Source: Desulfovibrionaceae bacterium UBA3823
GTDB taxonomy: Bacteria > Desulfobacterota > Desulfovibrionia > Desulfovibrionales > Desulfovibrionaceae
DNA: 5,655 nt
Direction: 5' to 3'
Assembly (NCBI GenBank): GCA_002369295.1
Contig: DFDR01000035.1
Span: 7,330-12,984, forward strand
This document shows positions 1-5,287 of the stretch, piece by piece. Within the stretch, counting starts at the first letter, position 1. Every line of letters begins with the position of its first letter. Both the position numbers and the translations under genes were made by a program. Below the pieces are notes generated by a model, which saw only the letters and a program-made list of their open reading frames with translations, was not told where the DNA came from and did not search any database.

Positions 1-202
1 CTTCAGGGGCCGCGCCGGCTTCAGGAGAAGATTCGGCCGCGGGCCCGGCCTGGGCCTGAACCTGAGTCTGGCCCTGGGCCTTGGCCTGAGCCTGGCTGGC
101 CTGGCCAGCCGCGTCCGGCGAGGGCGCCTCGTCGGGACTGTCCTTGACGGCGCCGGTCAGAAGGAAGTCGAGTTCGTCCTGGCTGAGGAGTGTGTTCTGC
201 AT
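1..202 (-). CDS. Flagellar motor switch protein, FliM/FliN type, N-terminal fragment (runs off left edge)
   Basis: The frame opens with ATG at 202-200 and stays open to the window edge, giving 67 codons. The product starts MQNTLLSQDELDFLLTG. This matches the short N-terminal helix (LSQxEIDxLL) of FliM and of FliY/FliN variants, which in the family binds phosphorylated CheY and so couples chemotaxis to motor reversal at the cytoplasmic C-ring. After about residue 20 comes a low-complexity linker rich in Ala, Gln, Pro and Glu, with alternating Gln-Ala pairs around residues 34-55. The conserved middle and SpoA domains would lie beyond the left edge, so FliM and FliN cannot be told apart. A good ribosome site, GGAAGG (215-210), sits 7 bases before the start, and an exact sigma-54 promoter lies further upstream, as expected for RpoN-dependent flagellar genes. 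The motif and promoter agree; the exact paralogue is inference. Confidence 0.7.
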   Translation of the reverse strand, partial: MQNTLLSQDELDFLLTGAVKDSPDEAPSPDAAGQASQAQAKAQGQTQVQAQAGPAAESSPEAGAAPE

Positions 203-209
203 GGCAAGG

Positions 210-215
210 CCTTCC
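210..215 (-). promoter_or_regulatory. Ribosome binding site of the flagellar switch gene
   Basis: GGAAGG on the minus strand lies 7 bases before the ATG at 202. It supports this start, which also yields the family's typical short N-terminus before the CheY-binding motif. Confidence 0.5.
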
Positions 216-350
216 GAAGGGGGGAGGTGGAGCGTCGGGCGGCACGCCGACAGGGGCCTGCCCGGCACGGCGCCGGCAGGGGGGAAAGACGGGCAGACGG
301 GCAGGATGCGCCAGCTTGCTGACGCTGTTCTGGCCCATCCCTGCAAGAGA

Positions 351-367
351 AGCAAGCTTCGTGCCAG
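351..367 (-). promoter_or_regulatory. Sigma-54 (RpoN) promoter upstream of the flagellar gene
   Basis: On the minus strand the sequence reads CTGGCACGAAGCTTGCT. It matches the -24/-12 consensus YTGGCACG-N4-TTGCW at every defined position, with the required 10 bases between the GG and GC elements. Transcription would start near 340 and run toward the flagellar gene, leaving a leader of about 138 bases before the ATG at 202. Sigma-54 control is well established for flagellar hook-basal-body and switch genes in polar flagellates. It needs an enhancer-binding activator (FlrC/FleQ class), whose sites would lie upstream, probably inside the divergent gene that starts at 443; I could not identify them. 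Confidence 0.75.
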
Positions 368-442
368 AGGACCGGCCTGGTTCTGCCACAAGGAGCAAGG
401 CCAGGCCTTGCCGGCGGAGGCTCCCTGAGGCATCCTGCTGGC

Positions 443-2053
443 ATGACACGCACAACCATCAGGGCAAGCCTGCCTGCCGTGGCAGGCACAACGCCGCAGA
501 CCATTGAAATTCAAGCCATTCCCGGCCAGAAACTCTCCGAAGCCCTCTGGCTTTCCGGCCTCGTCGCCCCCCGGAGCCTTTGCGCCGGCCTTGCCCGCTG
601 CGGGCGCTGCCGAGTGCGCTATCAAGAGCAGGCGCCGGCACCCCTGACCTGCGAGGAGGAGCTGCTTGGGGCCGAGGCCGTCAGCCAGGGCTGGCGTCTG
701 GCCTGCCGCCGTCAGGTGCCTGACATCCCGGAGGGCGGGGCGCTTTTCCTTGAGCTTTCTGCAGCTGAAGACGCCCTGCCCGAAGCTTGCCCAGCCAGCG
801 GCGGGCAGGACGGCAGGCGAGGGCAGGACGGCCTTGCCCTTGCCGTCGATCTCGGCACGACCACCCTGTGCTGGCAGGCACTGGCGCCGGACGGCACCCC
901 CGTCGCGGCAGGCAAGACGCTCAATCCCCAGGGAGGCGCCGGCGCCGACGTCATGTCGCGGCTGGCCTTCGCGGCCAGCCCCGAAGGGCGCCGCAGGCTC
1001 TCGCGCCTCGTCTGCCAGAGCCTGCAGGCGATCATCCGCTCCCTTCCCGGCTCCGTGGCGGAGATCGTCCTTGCGGGCAACACCGCCATGACAGACATCT
1101 TCCTCGAGCGCGACCTCGCAGGGCTTTCCAGCGCGCCCTACCGCCTCTCCCACCGGGGAGCCGCAGGCTTTGCCGTGGAGGGGCTCCCGCCGGTATGGAT
1201 TCCCCCGCTGGCAGGACCCTTCCTCGGCGGGGACGCGACCTGCGGCCTGCTGGCCCTGGAGGAGCAGGGCGTTCCCCGGCCCTTCGTGCTGGCAGACCTC
1301 GGCACCAACGGCGAGTTCGCGCTCGTCGGCAGGGACGGCGCCATCGCCATGGCCAGCGTTCCCCTAGGCCCCGCCCTGGAGGGCGTGGGACCGGAATGCG
1401 GGCGGCTGGCCGGCCCGGATGCCGCCACCCGCTTCACCCTCACGCCCTTCGGGCTTGCCTGCGGCACGGCGGACGGAAAGAGCTCTGCCGGCGGCACGGC
1501 TCCCCTTGCCGGCATCAGCGCCACAGGCTACCTCTCCCTGCTGGCCCTGCTCCTGCGCACGGGCTTTCTCTCGCCGGAAGGGCAGTTTGCCAGAACGCGG
1601 GAAGGACTTTCTCCCCTGGCTGCCCGCCTGCTCGCAAGCGTCCTCGAGGGGCCGGGCACCCCGCGGCTGAGGCTGCCGGGAGGCCTGTGGCTTTCCCTTG
1701 GCGACGTGGAGGAGCTGCTCAAGGTGAAGGCCGCCTTCGCCGTTGCCCTGGACATGCTGCTGGAGGACGCGGGGCTTGACGCCTCCAGCCTCGCCGGCAT
1801 CCATCTAGCTGGCGCCCTTGGCCAGCACGCCGACGCCCAGGACCTCGAGGATCTCGGCTTCGTGCCCCGCGGAGCGGCTGGCCTTGTCCGCGCCTGCGGC
1901 AATGCCTCGCTGGCAGGCGCGTGCCTGCTTGCCCGCAGACCCGAACTGCGCCGGGCGCTGGCACGGCGCCTGGAAGGCGTCCGCATTCTCCGGCCTGAAG
2001 CTGATCCCGGCTTCCGCGAGCGCTACATCGGGGCCATGCGCTTCGGCGGGTAG
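443..2053 (+). CDS. RACo-like corrinoid-activation protein: [2Fe-2S] ferredoxin plus ASKHA ATPase domain (DUF4445 type)
   Basis: The 536-residue product has the architecture of RACo/RamA-like activators, which use ATP and a low-potential electron to return inactive Co(II) corrinoid proteins to Co(I). Residues 20-100 form a ferredoxin domain with Cys47, Cys53, Cys56 (C-x5-C-x2-C) and Cys88 in the RLAC context. A variable linker spans about 105-130. The ASKHA part begins with LALAVDLGTTTL (131-142), followed by VLAGNTAM (209-216), ADLGTNGEFAL (284-294), GPALEGVGPECG (309-320), HLAGALGQHAD (454-464) and GNASLAGA (486-493). All are signature segments of this family, and the length is close to the usual 500-650. 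The start is the weakest point: the nearest purine-rich stretch, TGAGG (426-430), is 12 bases upstream, and GTG at codon 13 is an alternative. An additional Cys70 sits where relatives keep an LTxxE segment. No corrinoid protein or methyltransferase gene lies nearby, so the partner is unknown. Membership of the family is firm; the role is inferred. Confidence 0.9.
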   Translation: MTRTTIRASLPAVAGTTPQTIEIQAIPGQKLSEALWLSGLVAPRSLCAGLARCGRCRVRYQEQAPAPLTCEEELLGAEAVSQGWRLACRRQVPDIPEGGALFLELSAAEDALPEACPASGGQDGRRGQDGLALAVDLGTTTLCWQALAPDGTPVAAGKTLNPQGGAGADVMSRLAFAASPEGRRRLSRLVCQSLQAIIRSLPGSVAEIVLAGNTAMTDIFLERDLAGLSSAPYRLSHRGAAGFAVEGLPPVWIPPLAGPFLGGDATCGLLALEEQGVPRPFVLADLGTNGEFALVGRDGAIAMASVPLGPALEGVGPECGRLAGPDAATRFTLTPFGLACGTADGKSSAGGTAPLAGISATGYLSLLALLLRTGFLSPEGQFARTREGLSPLAARLLASVLEGPGTPRLRLPGGLWLSLGDVEELLKVKAAFAVALDMLLEDAGLDASSLAGIHLAGALGQHADAQDLEDLGFVPRGAAGLVRACGNASLAGACLLARRPELRRALARRLEGVRILRPEADPGFRERYIGAMRFGG

Positions 2054-2175
2054 GCCGGCAGATGGGCTTCCGGCCCGGCTAAGGCAAGGCGCCTTCTGCC
2101 ACGGCAGGCCGGGATGGCGAAAGGCCATGCTGGCGACAGGCCGGGCTGGCGGAAGGCCGCAGGGCAGGGCTGCCG
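2054..2175. other. Convergent intergenic gap, GC-rich with repeats
   Basis: This gap separates the converging RACo-like and phosphoesterase genes. A 6-base inverted repeat, GGCCGG at 2053-2058 and CCGGCC at 2070-2075, starts at the last base of the upstream stop codon and could help termination, but it has an 11-base loop and no T-run. The rest holds the direct repeat listed separately. No gene is evident. Confidence 0.4.
2105..2158. repeat. Imperfect 22-base direct repeat
   Basis: Bases 2105-2126 and 2137-2158 agree at 20 of 22 positions, differing only at the 10th (A/C) and 16th (A/G) bases, with a 10-base spacer. Each unit starts CAGGCCGGG and ends AAGGCC. The repeat lies wholly between two converging stop codons. 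It may be a local duplication; no known element class fits. Confidence 0.6.
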
Positions 2176-2853
2176 CTATGGCGCCGCGAACTTCAGCTCT
2201 GCCTCGAGCGAGCCGTCTTCGGCCACGGAGAGCACCACGTAGCCGCCGTCCTTGAAGGCGCCGGGGTTGATGATCCGGGTGCGGCCTATCCTGTCCTCGC
2301 CTCTGGCCTCGTGGATGTGCCCGCAGATGCAGATCGCCGGGGCATGCGCCTCGATGAAGGCGCGCACGGCCTGGCTTCCCACGTGCAGGCCGCAGGCAAT
2401 GCGGTCGCAGGAGCAGCCGCGCGGGGGATTGTGGGAGACGAGGACATGCTGCCTGAAGCCCTGCGCCTGCCTGGCCAGATCCGTGAGCCAGCCTTCGTAG
2501 ACCTCCTCGGCAAACTCGCTGGGAGTATGGGCCGGCGTCGGCGTGGAGCCGCCAAGGCCCATGGCGCAGACGCCGGGGCCAAGCTCGACGGTTCTGGCGT
2601 GGATGCTGGCCCCTCTGGCCTCGAGCCAGTCCTGGCACTCGGGCCTGTCGAGATTGCCCGCATGCCCGAGCACGCAGGGGCAGGCAGCCTCGAGCGAGTC
2701 GACAATCTGCTCCAGTCTGCCGGGACCTCCGTAGTTGGTGAAGTCGCCGTTGACGAGGATGCCCCGGGCCTCGGCCAGCTCGGGAATGCCGGGCAGGCGG
2801 GAAAGGTTTTCGTGTATGTCGCCGACGACTATCCAGACGGCCTTGGCTGGCAT
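2176..2853 (-). CDS. Calcineurin-like metallophosphoesterase
   Basis: The 225-residue product carries the metal-binding motifs of the calcineurin-like phosphoesterase fold in order: GDIHEN (residues 11-16; Asp12, His14), NGDFTN (35-40; Asp37), GHAGNLD (63-69; Asn67, standing for the usual GNHD), VLVSHNPP (137-144; His141) and CGHIHEAR (177-184; His179, His181). INPGAF (195-200) is a usual C-terminal segment of the small cytosolic members. Such enzymes hydrolyse phosphomono- or diesters with a two-metal centre; the substrate cannot be read from sequence. There is no signal peptide. The reading frame stays open 84 bases further upstream to an ATG at 2937, but the start at 2853 is preferred because AGGAGG lies 5 bases before it and the motif GDxH then falls at the normal distance from the N-terminus. 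Eight cysteines, including CSC (147-149) and CIC (175-177), are a little unusual. The gene is transcribed away from the porin. Confidence 0.9.
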   Translation of the reverse strand: MPAKAVWIVVGDIHENLSRLPGIPELAEARGILVNGDFTNYGGPGRLEQIVDSLEAACPCVLGHAGNLDRPECQDWLEARGASIHARTVELGPGVCAMGLGGSTPTPAHTPSEFAEEVYEGWLTDLARQAQGFRQHVLVSHNPPRGCSCDRIACGLHVGSQAVRAFIEAHAPAICICGHIHEARGEDRIGRTRIINPGAFKDGGYVVLSVAEDGSLEAELKFAAP

Positions 2854-2858
2854 GGCTT

Positions 2859-2864
2859 CCTCCT
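2859..2864 (-). promoter_or_regulatory. Ribosome binding site that fixes the phosphoesterase start
   Basis: AGGAGG on the minus strand, 5 bases before the ATG at 2853. The alternative upstream ATG at 2937 has no comparable site, and it would lie upstream of the likely transcription start. Confidence 0.75.
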
Positions 2865-2908
2865 CTGTCTGGAGGCGCTTGCGGACTTTAGCTCCAGACG
2901 ATGCGGCA

Positions 2909-2937
2909 ATTGTGTCATGTTTTCGTCCCGCAGGCAA
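2909..2937 (-). promoter_or_regulatory. Candidate sigma-70 promoter for the phosphoesterase
   Basis: On the minus strand TTGCCT (2937-2932) and CACAAT (2914-2909) are separated by 17 bases; each matches the consensus hexamer at 4 of 6 positions. Transcription would start near 2902, leaving a leader of about 50 bases. The region is noticeably richer in AT than its surroundings. This is a prediction from hexamers only. Confidence 0.4.
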
Positions 2938-2954
2938 ATGATTACCGGCAAATG
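2933..2954. repeat. Short direct repeat GGCAAATG between the divergent promoters
   Basis: GGCAAATG occurs at 2933-2940 and again at 2947-2954, 14 bases apart. The first copy overlaps the -35 element of the phosphoesterase promoter and the second lies just upstream of the porin promoter, so it could be a regulator site. No known regulator motif was recognised. Confidence 0.3.
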
Positions 2955-2968
2955 CGGCGACAAAAATA

Positions 2969-2997
2969 TTGTGGCTGCACCGTGTTTGCTCTATAAG
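2969..2997 (+). promoter_or_regulatory. Sigma-70 promoter of the porin
   Basis: TTGTGG (2969-2974) and TATAAG (2992-2997) are separated by 17 bases. The -10 matches 5 of 6 consensus bases and the -35 matches 3 of 6. Transcription would start near 3004, giving a leader of about 32 bases before the ATG at 3036. The AT-rich stretch from about 2940 to 3020 contrasts with the surrounding GC-rich DNA. Confidence 0.55.
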
Positions 2998-3022
2998 CCT
3001 CGGCTACATCTTATGTTTACAT

Positions 3023-3026
3023 GGAG
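3023..3026 (+). promoter_or_regulatory. Ribosome binding site favouring the second ATG of the porin
   Basis: GGAG lies 9 bases before the ATG at 3036. The in-frame ATG at 3021 has no purine-rich site upstream and itself overlaps this site. Starting at 3036 gives a standard signal peptide beginning MSKQ. Confidence 0.5.
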
Positions 3027-3035
3027 TGGTTGTGC

Positions 3036-4700
3036 ATGTCGAAGCAATCCAATTTCCCCCATACAGCAGGCAAAGCCTGTCTCTCTGCGCTTCTTGCAGC
3101 CGGCATGGCGCTGGCCGGCCAGTCGGCCGCCCAGGCCGTCGAATTTCAGGCCAAGGGCCAGTGGCTCGTCGGCTTCGCCCTTGGCGATGCGAGCCTTATC
3201 AAGAAGAACCATACCCACGATCCGCTGAACGACGAAGACAAGTTCGGCGCCAGCCAGCGCTTCCGCCTGCAGCTGGACGCCGTGGCCTCCGAATCCCTCT
3301 CCGGTACGCTCTACTTTGAAATCGGCGACCAGGCCTGGGGCCGCAGCACCTACGCGGACGGCACCCCCAGCGGAGGCGCCCTCGGCGCCGACGGCATGGT
3401 CGTCAAGGTCAAGGGCGCCTGGATCGACTGGATGGCGCCCGGCATCGACCTCAAGACCCGCATGGGCATCCAGCCCATTGCCCTGCCCAACGCGGCCGGC
3501 GGCTCCGCCGTCCTCGACTCGGACGTGGCGGCCGTGGCAGCCAACTGGCAGATCAACGAATACGCCGGCCTCACCTTCGCCTGGATGCGCCCGCTCAACG
3601 ACAACTTCGCCGGCTGGACCCGCACGGCGACGCCCCAGCAGCGCCATGAAGCCGGCTTCCTGGACAACATGGACCTCTTCGCCCTGTCCGTGCCCCTGAC
3701 CTTCGACGGCGTCAAGCTGACGCCCTGGGTCATGTACGGCTTCCTGGGCAAGTACGCCCTCAACGGCATAAGCCGGGACGGCACGGCCGGGGGCGTCGAA
3801 GACCACTTCCTGCACACCGGCGCAGGCAAGAGCTACAACCAGCCCGGCTGGAAGACTGCCGACGGCAGCCTGCTCGACTCGCTCACCTCCTACTACGACG
3901 AAATGACCGACGTGCACGACTCGCCCCTCGGCCCCAGCGGCAAGTCCAGCTTCTCCATGTTCTGGGCCGGCCTTCCCGTGGTCATCGACCTCTGAGATCC
4001 GCTGCACATCGAGCTCGACTTCAACTACGGCTTCGTGGAGAGCATCGGCAGCTACACCGTCGCCAAGTACGGCGAGCGCTCGAACCGGCACGTGCGGGCG
4101 AGCTCCCAGCGCCAGGGCTGGCTTGCCAAGGCCCTCGTCGAGTACAGGTTCGACTGGGGCGCTCCCGGCGTCCTGGCCTGGTACGCCTCGGGCGACGACG
4201 GCGACCTCAAGAACGGCTCCGAGCGCATGCCCAGCATTCGGGGCAAGGGCAGCTTCACGAGCTTCACCGGCTACGGCGGCCTCGACTGGGGCGTCAAGCC
4301 CGGGATGTGCGAATGGCGATCCGACTACTCCGGCACCTGGGGCGTGGGCCTGCAGCTGCGCGACGTGAGCTTCCTCGAGGGCCTCAGCCACACCTTCAGG
4401 GCCGTGCTCCAGGGCGGCACCAACAGCGTCTCCATGGTCTCCTACATGGAGGGCAGGACGGCCTGGAACGAGGGCGGCGTCGAGAACCCCTACCTGACGA
4501 CCAACGACTACCTGCTCGAATTCAACCTCGACAGCACCTACAGAATGTACGAGAATTTCGCCGTGCACCTTGATCTCGGCTACGTGGTCAACCTCGTCAG
4601 CAAGTCGACCTGGAACCGTCGCTGGATGGAGGACGACCCTCTCAGCTATTCCAAGAAGGATGCCTGGAAGGTTCAGGCAGCCTTCGAATACACCTTCTAG
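3036..4700 (+). pseudogene. Desulfovibrio-type homotrimeric outer-membrane porin, interrupted by one in-frame TGA
   Basis: Read through the TGA, this frame encodes a 554-residue position chain, close to the usual size of the family. Porins of this kind form trimeric beta-barrel channels for small solutes. A signal peptide covers residues 1-34, with cleavage likely after AQA before VEF. Family-like segments follow: RLQLDAVASESLSGTLYFEIG (77-97), the ALPNAAGGSAVLDSDVAAV stretch (149-167) and LTFDGVKLTPWVMYG (221-235). Codon 320 is TGA (3993-3995). Translation then continues in the same frame with DPLHIELDFNYGFVE, QGWLAKALVEYRFDWG, ASGDDGDLKNGSERMPSI and a C-terminal WKVQAAFEYTF, whose final Phe fits the beta-barrel assembly signal. 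As written, termination yields 319 residues lacking the last strands and that signal, so the fragment should not assemble. The 3' part (3996-4700) has no good start of its own. Possible explanations are a recent nonsense mutation (likely Trp TGG to TGA), a sequencing error, or suppression. Codon bias is equal on both sides, suggesting that the break is recent or artificial. Confidence 0.85.
3993..3995 (+). other. In-frame TGA stop inside the porin
   Basis: The context reads VVIDL-TGA-DPLHIELDFNYG. From memory of the family this position precedes a conserved Asp-Pro and usually holds an aromatic or bulky residue. One G-to-A change from TGG (Trp) would create the stop. No frameshift is involved: frames before and after are identical. 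Confidence 0.85.
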
Positions 4701-4706
4701 ACCGGC

Positions 4707-4730
4707 CTGCGGGAAGCCGGCTCCCGGCAG
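4707..4730 (+). terminator. Hairpin just after the porin stop, possible terminator or attenuator
   Basis: CTGC-GGGA (4707-4714) pairs with TCCC-G-GCAG (4722-4730): eight base pairs with one bulged G and a 7-base loop, beginning 7 bases after the TAG. A competing smaller hairpin, GCCGG/CCGGC (4716-4728), overlaps it. There is no T-run, so full intrinsic termination is doubtful. It could instead protect the porin message or reduce read-through into the next gene. Confidence 0.3.
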
Positions 4731-4767
4731 TCCCGCCCAAGCCAGCGATGCGCCCAGCAAGGGCGCA

Positions 4768-4773
4768 AAGGAG
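4768..4773 (+). promoter_or_regulatory. Ribosome binding site of the YgiW-like gene
   Basis: AAGGAG lies 6 bases before the ATG at 4780 and fixes this start. The open frame extends upstream to 4570 into the porin, but the start at 4780 opens directly with a signal peptide. Confidence 0.75.
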
Positions 4774-4779
4774 CAACCT

Positions 4780-5166
4780 ATGCGCATACTGACGGCTTTA
4801 GCCCTTGTTCTGCTTCTGGCCTCTCCTGCCTTCGCCGACTTCCAGGGCGGCCAGGGCCCCGCGCAGGGCGGCGGCTTCCAGGGTCCCGGAGGAGGCGGCT
4901 CCTCCAGCACCGTGGCCCAGGCCAAAAGGGCCTGGGACGACTCCTGGGTCGTGCTCACCGGCCACATCGTCAGACGTGCCGGCGGCGACCACGAGCACTA
5001 CATCTTCAAGGACAACACGGGCGAGATCCTCGTCGACATCGACGACAAGTACTTCATGGGCCGCACCGTGACCCCGCAGAACCTGGTCCGCATTTCCGGC
5101 GAAGTGGACAAGGAGTTTGTCGAAAGGACGAAGATCGACGTCAAGCAGCTCGAGATCCTGCAGTAG
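4780..5166 (+). CDS. ygiW: YgiW/YdeI-family secreted OB-fold stress-tolerance protein (BOF domain)
   Basis: The 128-residue product begins with a signal peptide (residues 1-19, MRILTALALVLLLASPAFA, cleavage before DFQ), so it should be periplasmic. A Gly/Gln-rich stretch (20-43) contains GGGFQGPGG, which resembles the AGGFQGPNG of E. coli YgiW. The OB-fold follows at about 44-127: TVAQAKRAWDDSWVVLTGHIV, YIFKDNTGEILVDID (74-88), VTPQNLVRISGEVDKE (97-112) and IDVKQLEIL (119-127). All align readily with YgiW, and the length (about 130) agrees. In enterobacteria these small proteins are linked to peroxide, metal or peptide stress; their ligand is poorly defined, and no catalytic residues are expected. 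The gene lies 79 bases after the porin on the same strand with no visible promoter of its own, so read-through from the porin promoter is possible. The symbol is given by family resemblance, not proven orthology. Confidence 0.9.
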   Translation: MRILTALALVLLLASPAFADFQGGQGPAQGGGFQGPGGGGSSSTVAQAKRAWDDSWVVLTGHIVRRAGGDHEHYIFKDNTGEILVDIDDKYFMGRTVTPQNLVRISGEVDKEFVERTKIDVKQLEILQ

Positions 5167-5287
5167 CAGGCGTCTTCGAACCGCCTTTTCTTCCGGCCTG
5201 CCGCAGGCCCAGCCGCAAGCCCAGCCGGACGCCAGGCCCGGCAGGGCCTGCCGGCCCCGCAGGCGTTGCGGAACCGGCAGGCTGCAT
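5167..5287. other. Convergent intergenic gap rich in hairpins
   Basis: This stretch separates the converging YgiW-like and membrane-protein genes. Besides the hairpins listed separately it contains GCCCAGCCG twice (5207-5215 and 5219-5227) and a short pyrimidine run around 5181-5192. No gene is evident. Confidence 0.4.
5246..5282. terminator. Two-tier inverted repeat, candidate bidirectional terminator
   Basis: GCCTGCCGG (5246-5254) pairs perfectly with CCGGCAGGC (5274-5282). Inside it CCGCA (5257-5261) pairs with TGCGG (5267-5271) around a 5-base loop, with a symmetric CC/AA internal bulge. The left arm can alternatively pair with CCGGCAG at 5238-5244 around a 3-base loop, so two folds compete. 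Position between two converging stop codons favours a bidirectional terminator, but neither side has a clear T-run. Confidence 0.4.

Larger units (their letters stand above)
203..442. other. Divergent intergenic region between the flagellar and RACo-like genes
   Basis: Apart from the sigma-54 promoter and the flagellar ribosome site, this 240-base stretch is GC-rich with no convincing gene. Open frames on both strands cross it, but they are rich in Arg, Pro and Ser, lack recognisable motifs and lack ribosome sites. I see no clear sigma-70 promoter for the plus-strand gene at 443. Confidence 0.5.

Noticed and set aside
332..345. Second sigma-54-like site TGGCCCATCCCTGC on the plus strand, facing the RACo-like gene
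   Set aside because: The GG and GC elements are 9 instead of 10 bases apart and the -24 element is a poor match.
787..1779. Plus-strand open frame of 330 codons inside the RACo-like gene
   Set aside because: It is an out-of-frame, Arg/Pro-rich shadow of a gene whose own frame has clear ferredoxin and ASKHA motifs.
2086..2095. Palindrome AAGGCGCCTT as a terminator
   Set aside because: A perfect palindrome has no loop and no T-run follows. It is short enough to arise by chance in this composition.
1805..2638. Minus-strand frame of 277 codons over the RACo end and the phosphoesterase
   Set aside because: It is Arg/Ala/Gly-rich and out of frame with the phosphoesterase motifs, and it crosses two real stop codons.
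3993..4030. Selenocysteine insertion at the in-frame TGA of the porin
   Set aside because: Selenoproteins are common in Desulfovibrio, but an outer-membrane porin strand is not a plausible site. The palindrome TCGAGCTCGA (4009-4018) downstream has no loop and does not resemble a bacterial SECIS hairpin.
4035..4700. The 3' half of the porin as an independent gene starting at GTG 4035
   Set aside because: There is no ribosome site before 4035, no signal peptide, and the frame is continuous with the upstream porin apart from one stop codon.
2991..4967. Long minus-strand open frame of 658 codons opposite the porin
   Set aside because: It is a mirror of the porin's GC-biased codons, rich in Val, Gly, Ala and His with no domain motifs, and it ends inside the porin promoter. 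This is a common artefact in GC-rich DNA.
5157..5170. CCTGC-AGTA-GCAGG hairpin over the stop codon of the YgiW-like gene, followed by a T-rich stretch
   Set aside because: The stem is only 5 base pairs and the nearest run of T (5183-5186) is 12 bases away, too far for an intrinsic terminator.
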